Assembly (NCBI GenBank): GCA_012518475.1 | Contig: JAAYSB010000381.1 | Span: forward strand, 1-10,893 | Length of the DNA stretch: 10,893 nucleotides | Reading direction: 5' to 3' | From: Intrasporangiaceae bacterium | GTDB taxonomy: Bacteria; Actinomycetota; Actinomycetes; Actinomycetales; Dermatophilaceae | Shown: piece after piece, positions 5,228 to 10,893 of the stretch | How the letters are laid out: every line of letters begins with the position of its first letter | Position numbering within the stretch: the stretch's first letter is position 1 | Position numbers and translations under genes: made by a program | The notes under the pieces: model-generated | What the model saw: only the letters and a program-made list of their open reading frames with translations | Database searches by the model: none | Told to the model about the DNA's origin: nothing

Positions 5228-7620
5228 AGAGCTCCCGGCCCCTCGGTCACGAGGACGCGGAACTGGTCCGCATCGAGCACGGGAATGCCGAGCTCCTCTG
5301 CCTTGGCGAGCTTCGAGCCGGCACCAGGACCCGCGGCGACGTAGTCGGTCTTCTTCGACACGCTCGATGCAGCCTTGCCGCCGGCGGCGATGATCGCCTC
5401 CTTGGCGCCGTCGCGGGTGAAGCCCTCGAGGGTGCCGGTTGCGACGACGGTCAGACCCGAGAGCACTCCCTCGGCGGTGACGGCCGCACCAGGACCGGGG
5501 TGTCCCGGGGTCGCGAACCGGACCCCGGCCGCGCGCCAGGAGCGCAGGATCTCCTGGTGCCAGTCCTCGGCCAGCCACTCGACGACGGCAGCGGCGATGG
5601 TGGGGCCCACACCCTCGACCTCGGCCAGTTCGTCGGCGGATGCGGCCTCGATCGCCTCGAGTGAGCCGAACCAGTCGGCCAGGGCGCGCGCTGCGACGGG
5701 TCCGACGTGCCGGATGTTGAGCGAGACGAGCTGGCGCCAGAGGTCCTTGGTCTTGGCTGCCTCGAGCTGTTCGATGAGGGTGAGCGCCTGGGCCGATGGG
5801 TGGAGCGTCCGGTGATCCTTGCGCACCCCGGCCGCTCGGCGCTCGGCGGCTGACATTCCTTCTGTGCCAGGGGGATAGGTCAGCTCGACCCGCTGGAACG
5901 GCTTGCGGACGACCTCCTCGCCGGTCTCCTCGACGACCTTGGGCTCGCCGGTCTCCGCGTCGCGGACGACGACCTCGATCGGCACGAGCTCGTCCAGGGT
6001 CAGGTCGAACAGCCGCGCCTCGGTCTGAAGCGGCGGCTCCGCAGGGACACTCGGCTGGGTGAGCGCCGCTGCGGTGACCTCGCCGAGGGCCTCGATGTCG
6101 AGACCTCCCCGCGAGCCGATGTGCTCGATCCGGCCGCGCACCTGGGACGGGCACGAGCGGGCATTGGGGCACCGCAGGTCGATGTCCCCCTCCTTCATCG
6201 GCCGTAGCGTTGCGCCGCAGGCCGGGCAGTCCGTCGGCATGACGAACTCACGCTCCGATCCGTCGCGGAGCTCGACGACGGCGCCGAGGATCTCCGGGAT
6301 GACGTCGCCGGCCTTGCGCAGCACGACAGTGTCCCCGATGAGCACGCCCTTGGCGCGCACGACGTCCTGGTTGTGCAGGGTCGCCTGCCGCACGACACTG
6401 CCGGCGACGTGCACCGGTTCCATCACGGCATACGGAGTCGCCCGGCCGGTCCGCCCGACCCCGACCAGGATGTCGAGCAGGCGAGTGTGGACCTCCTCGG
6501 GCGGGTACTTGTACGCGATCGCCCAGCGCGGGGCGCGGCTCGTCGAACCGAGCTCGTCGTGGACGGCGAGATCGTCGACCTTGATGACGACACCGTCGAT
6601 CTCGTGCTCCACAGAGTGCCGGTCGGCGCCGTAGGACTCGACGAACTCGACCACCGCGTCGGCATCGGGAAGCACCCGGAAGTAGGGGCTCGTCGGCAAC
6701 CCCCACGAGGCGAGCAGCGCATAGATCTCGCTCTGGGTCCGAACCGGCGGGTTCTCCCACGCCCCGATGCCGTGGACATACACCGAGAGGGACTCGATAC
6801 GGGCCTCGCCGGCCTGGAGCTCGAGACCGGACTTCTTCTCGAGGAGCTGACGCAGTCCCCCCGAGGCGGCATTGCGCGGGTTGGCGAACGTCGGGAACCG
6901 CCGAGCCGCCCGGTCCCGCTCCGTCTCCTCCTCGAACGTGCCACGACTCCCCCGGCTTGCCCACCGTTCCCGAGCCTCCTCGACGGCGCGCTCGCGCAGT
7001 TCCTCCTGCAACGCGTTGAGCCGGGCGAAGGCCGCAACCGGGATGAAGGCCTCACCGCGGATCTCGACGGCATCCGGGTGCCCGGACCCGGACAGCCGCT
7101 GCGGGATGTCGGCCATCCGCACGGCGTTGGCGGTGACCAGCTCACCGGTGCGCCCGTCCCCGCGGGTTGCCGCAGAGGTCAGCACCCCCCGCTCATAGCG
7201 CAGCGAGATCGCCAGACCGTCGATCTTCAGCTCGGTGAGCCACTCGACCGCTCCCCCGGCTGCGGCCGCCGTCTTGGCCATCCACTCCCGGAGCTCCTCC
7301 GGAGAGAAGACGTTGTCGAGGCTGAGCATGCGCTCGAGGTGGTCGATCGTCGGCAGGGCGCTGCTCGCAGACCCCTGCACCTGCTGGGTCGGCGAGTCCT
7401 GGCTCTGCAGCTCGGGGTGCTCGCGCTCGAGGCGCTCCAGCTCTCGGACGAGGGAGTCGTACTCGGCATCGGAGAGCAGCGAGGTGTCCTGCTCGTAGTA
7501 CGCGTGAGAGGCCTTCTCGATGCGCTCCCGCAGCTCCTGGACGCGGGCGTTGGCCTCGACAAGGTCAATCGGGGTTCCGGTCTCACCCGGCTCGTGGGCC
7601 TGTGCCTGCGCATGCGTCAT
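5224..7620 (-). CDS. ligA: NAD-dependent DNA ligase with two large insertions
   Basis: LigA seals nicks in replication and repair using NAD+. The product is 798 residues, against about 670-690 for most bacteria. Domain Ia opens near residue 17 with SHAYYEQD and LSDAEYD. The adenylation domain has the AMP-accepting lysine K132 in LKIDG, RGDGRTGE (153-160), HEIDGVVIKVD (339-349) and RWAIAYKYPPEE (365-376). The OB fold has GVGRTGRATPYA (387-398) and RQATLHNQDV (411-420). A Cys4 zinc finger follows at C465, C468, C484 and C490, then helix-hairpin-helix repeats (about 630-690) and a C-terminal BRCT domain (about 715-795). Extra sequence appears at about 205-243 (charged, Arg/Glu-rich) and about 545-612. 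ATG 7620 lies just before the conserved N-terminal helix; no Shine-Dalgarno is present and CACGAT 6 nt upstream is a weak leaderless -10. It is 46 nt downstream of the hydrolase gene. Confidence 0.97.
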   Translation of the reverse strand: MTHAQAQAHEPGETGTPIDLVEANARVQELRERIEKASHAYYEQDTSLLSDAEYDSLVRELERLEREHPELQSQDSPTQQVQGSASSALPTIDHLERMLSLDNVFSPEELREWMAKTAAAAGGAVEWLTELKIDGLAISLRYERGVLTSAATRGDGRTGELVTANAVRMADIPQRLSGSGHPDAVEIRGEAFIPVAAFARLNALQEELRERAVEEARERWASRGSRGTFEEETERDRAARRFPTFANPRNAASGGLRQLLEKKSGLELQAGEARIESLSVYVHGIGAWENPPVRTQSEIYALLASWGLPTSPYFRVLPDADAVVEFVESYGADRHSVEHEIDGVVIKVDDLAVHDELGSTSRAPRWAIAYKYPPEEVHTRLLDILVGVGRTGRATPYAVMEPVHVAGSVVRQATLHNQDVVRAKGVLIGDTVVLRKAGDVIPEILGAVVELRDGSEREFVMPTDCPACGATLRPMKEGDIDLRCPNARSCPSQVRGRIEHIGSRGGLDIEALGEVTAAALTQPSVPAEPPLQTEARLFDLTLDELVPIEVVVRDAETGEPKVVEETGEEVVRKPFQRVELTYPPGTEGMSAAERRAAGVRKDHRTLHPSAQALTLIEQLEAAKTKDLWRQLVSLNIRHVGPVAARALADWFGSLEAIEAASADELAEVEGVGPTIAAAVVEWLAEDWHQEILRSWRAAGVRFATPGHPGPGAAVTAEGVLSGLTVVATGTLEGFTRDGAKEAIIAAGGKAASSVSKKTDYVAAGPGAGSKLAKAEELGIPVLDADQFRVLVTEGPGAL

Positions 7621-7637
7621 GGAGCCATCGTGCCACC

Positions 7638-7654
7638 CCGGACCGACAGTCCGG
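7638..7654. repeat. Small inverted repeat between hydrolase gene and ligA
   Basis: CCGGAC and GTCCGG form a perfect 6-bp stem around a 5-nt loop, in the 46-nt gap upstream of ligA. There is no T-run after it in either direction, so it is not a standard intrinsic terminator. It could fold in a read-through transcript close to the ligA start, or be chance in GC-rich DNA. Confidence 0.35.
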
Positions 7655-7666
7655 ACAGCTCCCTTC

Positions 7667-9013
7667 TCAGCCGTCGGCGCTCTCCACGAGCGCCGCGACG
7701 AGCTCGTTGGACCGCAGGTCACCCACCTCGATTCCTGGGCTGAATCCCATCCGGACGACGACGAGATCGGCGGACGGCACGACATAGACGCGCTGCCCGT
7801 CGTGCCCGCTCATCCAGTAGGCGTCGGCCGGCAGCTCGGGGAACCGCAGCGTCCCGTCCACCCGGGTGTTGAGCCACCAGCTCATGCCATAGGCATCGGC
7901 ATCGGACTTCGGGGCGCTCTCCGGTGTCGTGGACTCCGCCATCCACCCCTCCGGGAGGAGCCGCTCACCGTTCCACACGCCGTCGTCGAGGGCGAGCTGC
8001 CCGAGAGCAGCCCAGTCGCGCGGCGTCGCCCAGAGATAGGACGAGCAGACGGGTGTGCCGGTCTCATCGGTCTCCCAGACCGCCGAGGACAGCCCCATCG
8101 GCCCGAAGAGAAGTGAGTCGGTGAGCTCCACCCCGCCGCCGGCCTTCTCGAGGAGGACCGAGCAGAGGATGTTCGTGCTGCCGCTCGAGTACTGCTGGTG
8201 CTGCCCGATCGGGTCGGAGAGCGGCCGGTCCGCAGCGAAGCCGGCCATGTCACCACTCAGATAGAGCATCTCGGTGATGGGCGTGCCCAGGTCATAGGTC
8301 TCGTCCCAGTCGAGGCCGGGCCGCATCCGGAGCAGGTCCTCGATGGTGATGTCCACACGCTCATCGGTCCACTCGGCTCGCAGGCCGGCATCATCGAGCG
8401 ACACCGTGCCCTCCTGGACCAGACGCCCGGTGATGAAGTTCGCGACACTCTTGGACATCGACCACCCCAGCTGACGGGTGTGCTCGTCGAAGCCGTCGGC
8501 ATACCGCTCCCCGACGATGGTCCCTGCGCGGACCACGACGATGGCGCGGGTGCCCAGTGCGTCGCCCTCGTCCGCTCCGAGATCGTCCCCGAAGGCACGC
8601 GAGATCGCTTCCTGGACAACGGGATCCGGCTCTCCTGTCTGGTCGGAGATCGGGTTGCGCGTGACATCCGCGGCAGGACGCTCCGGCAGCTCCGCAGGCT
8701 CCCCGAGGGTGCAGCCGTAGCCCGCCACCGGACTCGCACTCTGTCGGGCGAGCAGTCCGAAGATCGAGGTCGTCGCGGTGCCGTCCTCGTCCATCGACGT
8801 GCGCAGGTACGGCACGAGCGGGTTCGGCGGCAGATCAGTGGCCGGGTTGGTCCTGCCGGCGAGCTCATCAAGCGCACACGCGTTGTGCGCGGCGTATCCC
8901 GTGCCCGTCAGGAGCAGCGGACGGGCGTACCAGTACGCCCCGACCACGGCAACGACGATGAGACCGAGAAGACCGAGGAGGACGCGCAGCACCCAGCGTC
9001 GACGTGTCGCCAT
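7667..9013 (-). CDS. Membrane-anchored serine hydrolase, class C beta-lactamase fold
   Basis: The 448-residue product has basic residues (ATRRRW) followed by one hydrophobic segment (about 9-29) with no lipobox. It is probably a signal anchor that places the enzyme outside the membrane. The catalytic domain has the S-x-x-K pair in WSMSK (S185, K188), the second motif as YSSGSTN (Y275 to N281), and GHDGQ (403-407) at the place of the KTG-like third motif. This pattern fits the COG1680-type serine hydrolases that include esterases and 6-aminohexanoate-dimer hydrolase, not a true drug-degrading beta-lactamase. The pre-catalytic region with TGYAAHNACA and GYGCTLG carries C46 and C101, which I suggest form a disulphide outside the cell. 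Substrate is unknown. ATG 9013 is 9 nt after the EamA stop, and has TAGGTT 6 nt upstream and no Shine-Dalgarno, so it may be made from its own leaderless transcript. Confidence 0.9.
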   Translation of the reverse strand: MATRRRWVLRVLLGLLGLIVVAVVGAYWYARPLLLTGTGYAAHNACALDELAGRTNPATDLPPNPLVPYLRTSMDEDGTATTSIFGLLARQSASPVAGYGCTLGEPAELPERPAADVTRNPISDQTGEPDPVVQEAISRAFGDDLGADEGDALGTRAIVVVRAGTIVGERYADGFDEHTRQLGWSMSKSVANFITGRLVQEGTVSLDDAGLRAEWTDERVDITIEDLLRMRPGLDWDETYDLGTPITEMLYLSGDMAGFAADRPLSDPIGQHQQYSSGSTNILCSVLLEKAGGGVELTDSLLFGPMGLSSAVWETDETGTPVCSSYLWATPRDWAALGQLALDDGVWNGERLLPEGWMAESTTPESAPKSDADAYGMSWWLNTRVDGTLRFPELPADAYWMSGHDGQRVYVVPSADLVVVRMGFSPGIEVGDLRSNELVAALVESADG

Positions 9014-9019
9014 GCGGTG

Positions 9020-9025
9020 AACCTA
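9020..9025 (-). promoter_or_regulatory. Putative -10 element of a leaderless hydrolase promoter, overlapping the EamA stop
   Basis: TAGGTT on the minus strand matches TAnnnT and ends 6 nt before the hydrolase ATG. Its first three bases are the TAG stop codon of the EamA gene. With no Shine-Dalgarno in the 9-nt gap, a separate leaderless transcript is a reasonable model. No -35 is evident. Confidence 0.5.
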
Positions 9026-9991
9026 TCGCGAGCGGGCAGGCTCCGTGGCCACCTGTCGGCGGGGAACCCGGTTGACGAGAAGCGCGGCTGTCAGCACGAT
9101 CACGAACCCGACCAGCTGTGCCCCGCCGAGCCGTTCGCCGAGGACGAGGACGCCGAGGAGGACCGACACCATCGGGATCACATAGGTCACCGTCGAGCTG
9201 ACGACCGGCCCCGCCGCCCGGACGACGTCGAACTGGAAGGCGTAGGCGATCCCGGTGCCGATGACGCCCAGCGCGACGACCGCGCCGATCGACAACCACA
9301 TGGGGTATGCGTCGCTCAGCTCTCCCGCAGGCGCCGGCGACCATGGGGCAGAGGGATTCTGCGGACTGAGCAGCCACCACCCGAGCAGAACCGGAACCAT
9401 CGCGATGCTTCCGCAGAGCAGCATCGCTGTCGGCTGGGCGAGCCCGCCCAGGTCGGCATCGGCGAGGGTGCGTCGGTTGTAGGTCCAGCCGAGCCCGTAG
9501 GACGAGGCCGCCAGCACGACGAGCGCGAAGCCGAGCGGGTGCGGGCGTCCGTCGAGGTTCCACGGTTCGGCGATGACGAGCACCCCGACGAAGCCGAGGC
9601 CGACAGCGAGGAGCTTGCGCCGCGTCAGGGTCTCGCTCGGCAGGATGGCCAGCGCACACAGGACCGTGGCGATCGGAGTCGTGGCGTTCCCGATGCCCGC
9701 CAGGGCCGAGCTCACATAGACCTCTCCGGTGACGAATCCGGTGAAAGGAATGACGGTGAGGAAGATCGAGCAGATGAACAGGTGCAGCCACACGCGCCGA
9801 CCGGTCGGGAGCCGACCACCGCTGAGCGGCAGGAGGACGAGCAGGGTGGCCGTGGCGAGAAAGATCCGCAGCGCAACGATCTGGACAGGATGGAGGTCGT
9901 CCAGACCGACCTTCATCAGGAGGAAGCTCGACCCCCAGATGACGGCCAGTGCGACGAACTTCAGCTGCCAGGGGACTCGTGGTGCTCCCAC
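9023..9991 (-). CDS. EamA / drug-metabolite (DMT) superfamily transporter
   Basis: The product is a 322-residue membrane protein with ten predicted transmembrane segments arranged as two EamA repeats. The first repeat starts with FVALAVIWGSSFLLMKVGL (12-30), whose W-GSSF motif is typical of the family, and ends near residue 141. The second starts near 153 and ends near 310. The segment LAGIGNATTPIATVLCAL and the late VTYVIPMVSVLLGVLVLGE are the usual TM4 and TM9 signatures, the latter with the conserved P and the terminal GE. It is likely a metabolite or amino-acid exporter; the substrate cannot be read from sequence. The start is GTG 9991, chosen because the first helix follows at once and no better start lies upstream. 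It is 9 nt after the methionine-synthase-like stop with only a weak ribosome site, so coupling to that gene is likely. Confidence 0.92.
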   Translation of the reverse strand: MGAPRVPWQLKFVALAVIWGSSFLLMKVGLDDLHPVQIVALRIFLATATLLVLLPLSGGRLPTGRRVWLHLFICSIFLTVIPFTGFVTGEVYVSSALAGIGNATTPIATVLCALAILPSETLTRRKLLAVGLGFVGVLVIAEPWNLDGRPHPLGFALVVLAASSYGLGWTYNRRTLADADLGGLAQPTAMLLCGSIAMVPVLLGWWLLSPQNPSAPWSPAPAGELSDAYPMWLSIGAVVALGVIGTGIAYAFQFDVVRAAGPVVSSTVTYVIPMVSVLLGVLVLGERLGGAQLVGFVIVLTAALLVNRVPRRQVATEPARSR

Positions 9992-9994
9992 GTC

Positions 9995-10012
9995 GGCTCG
10001 TCAGTGCGAGCC
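9995..10012. repeat. Inverted repeat at the methionine-synthase stop / EamA start
   Basis: GGCTCG and CGAGCC form a perfect 6-bp stem with a 6-nt loop that contains the TGA stop (10003-10001) of the upstream gene. In mRNA the distal arm occupies the region just before the EamA GTG. It could lower or couple EamA translation, or be chance. Confidence 0.3.
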
Positions 10013-10893
10013 CGCGAGCTCGGTGAGCTCGGCGGCGAGGTCGACGGCGGCTCGCTGGGTCCGGAGCGCGGCTTCCCGCGACATCCCGGCCAGGCCGCAG
10101 GCCGGCGACACGACCAGGTCCCGGACGAGTCGCGGCTCGATGCCGACCCGGTCCGCCTGGTCGAGCAGTCCACGGGCGATATCCCTGACCGGGTGCTCCG
10201 TCGTGCCGGGGTCGGTGGCGATGAGCCCCGCATACACCTGCGTCCCTGCCTCGAGGGTCGCGGCGACTGACTCCCAGCGCGCGGGCGAGGCCTCGGTGAG
10301 GTCGAGTGCGAGGGCCTGCGCCCCGGACTGTCTCAGAACCGGGATGGGCGCGGTCCGGTCGCAGCAGTGGATGACAGTGCCCGCTGCGCCGGCCGCCCGG
10401 GACTGCTCGAGGACCAGCTCGAGTCCCTGGATGACTGCCTGTGCTTCCACTGCACGCAGCCGCCCGTAGCCGGAGGCGGTAGGGATGGTTCCGGCCAGGA
10501 CTGCGGGGAGGGAGGGTTCGTCGAGCTGGACGATGATGGCGGCACCCGGGATGAGTCGGGCGAGATTCCCTAGCAGAGAACGGATTCCGTCAGCGAGCGA
10601 CTCGGTCACCTCGCGTGCTGCGCCCAGGTCGACGATCGCCCGCTCTCCGCCAGGCAGTTCGACGGAGGACGCGAGGGTCCACGGTCCGGCGACGGCGATC
10701 TTGAGCGGGCCGGTGTAGCCGTCGTAGGCCTCCGTGAGCTCGTCGAGGTCCTGCCGCCAGAGCGATGCGGTCCGCTCCAGGTCCCGGCCGGGCCGGCTCG
10801 TGAGCCGCCATCCCGACGGCTGCAGCTCGACCGGCATCTCCGTGAGCAGCCCTGCGCCCCGACCGATGATGTCGGCCCCCGGCCCGCGGGCGG
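10001..10893 (-). CDS. Short cobalamin-independent methionine-synthase-like protein (5' end cut off)
   Basis: The frame is open from the right edge to TGA at 10003-10001, giving 296 visible residues. The relatives I recall (M. tuberculosis Rv3015c type) are about 340 residues, so about 40-50 N-terminal residues are missing; the first visible segment ADIIGRGAGLL matches the conserved region near their start. The fold is the C-terminal catalytic barrel of MetE, without the N-terminal duplicate barrel. Likely zinc ligands are H and the second C of IHCCDR (10361-10369) and the C of SPACGLAGM (10097-10099). The position matching E. coli Glu665 appears to be Asp in LALDLTE. QLDEPSLPAVL is another family motif. 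The chemistry is thiol methylation, probably of homocysteine, but the methyl donor is unknown for this short actinobacterial type. Its position next to ligA matches M. tuberculosis. Confidence 0.87.
   Translation of the reverse strand, partial: ARGPGADIIGRGAGLLTEMPVELQPSGWRLTSRPGRDLERTASLWRQDLDELTEAYDGYTGPLKIAVAGPWTLASSVELPGGERAIVDLGAAREVTESLADGIRSLLGNLARLIPGAAIIVQLDEPSLPAVLAGTIPTASGYGRLRAVEAQAVIQGLELVLEQSRAAGAAGTVIHCCDRTAPIPVLRQSGAQALALDLTEASPARWESVAATLEAGTQVYAGLIATDPGTTEHPVRDIARGLLDQADRVGIEPRLVRDLVVSPACGLAGMSREAALRTQRAAVDLAAELTELAGSH

Noticed and set aside
5241..5254. CCTCG/CGAGG stem after the TRIC stop as a terminator
   Set aside because: Only 5 bp, lies inside ligA coding sequence and has no T-run in either direction.
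4631..6172. A minus-strand open frame of 513 codons across the TRIC gene and the end of ligA
   Set aside because: Arg/Gly/Pro-rich with no domain, and it overlaps two genes with clear family signatures.
6373..7743. A plus-strand open frame of 456 codons opposite ligA
   Set aside because: Low-complexity composition with no motif; ligA on the other strand has every catalytic motif in order.
7621..7785. A longer ligA start about 55 codons upstream
   Set aside because: The extension overlaps the 3' end of the hydrolase gene, has no family similarity and precedes a normal LigA N-terminus at 7620.
7667..9013. Antibiotic-resistance beta-lactamase
   Set aside because: The SxxK and YSSGSTN motifs with HDG in place of KTG fit general serine esterases/amidases, so a resistance role is not supported.
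8198..10270. A plus-strand open frame of 690 codons lying opposite the hydrolase, EamA and the methionine-synthase-like gene
   Set aside because: It is dominated by R, D, E, G, P and Q, has no recognisable domain, crosses three well-supported genes and their junctions, and is what strong GC3 bias produces on the opposite strand.

Overview
The window is high-GC DNA with dense, tightly packed genes, Shine-Dalgarno and TAnnnT-type promoter signals, and proteins that read as actinobacterial. The GatCAB amidotransferase, a short cobalamin-independent methionine-synthase-like protein, a TIGR03085-family protein and a long, insert-bearing LigA together suggest the order Micrococcales, perhaps Intrasporangiaceae. 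The taxonomic call is an inference from recalled family features; no search was run.

Layout from left to right. On the minus strand, gatC (2711-3007), gatA (1112-2665) and gatB (1-1108, cut by the left edge) form one operon for the tRNA-dependent amidotransferase that corrects Glu-tRNA(Gln) and/or Asp-tRNA(Asn). A 111-bp divergent intergenic region follows, with a probable leaderless promoter facing each way. On the plus strand, three closely spaced genes encode a calcineurin-like metallophosphoesterase (3119-3877), a TIGR03085 metal-binding protein (3880-4527) and a TRIC/UPF0126 membrane protein (4553-5227). The last converges with ligA: the two stop codons share a CTAG palindrome. From there to the right edge everything is on the minus strand, in transcription order: a methionine-synthase-like gene (10001-10893, 5' end cut), an EamA/DMT transporter, a membrane-anchored serine hydrolase of the beta-lactamase fold, and ligA (5224-7620).

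The backbone of methionine-synthase-like gene, ligA and gatCAB is a known actinobacterial neighbourhood; M. tuberculosis has Rv3015c, ligA Rv3014c, gatC Rv3012c, gatA Rv3011c and gatB Rv3009c in the same order. Here that backbone is interrupted by two blocks: EamA plus hydrolase, and the oppositely oriented phosphoesterase-TIGR03085-TRIC trio. The genes mostly serve housekeeping roles (translation fidelity, DNA replication and repair, methionine metabolism), with transport and envelope accessory genes in between.

I see no RNA genes, mobile elements, CRISPR arrays or pseudogenes, and no gene-free stretch over about 110 bp. I found no convincing new biological system. The points most worth a second look are the three leaderless-type promoters, the conflicting start signals of the phosphoesterase, the two LigA insertions, the short methionine synthase, and the uncharacterised plus-strand trio.
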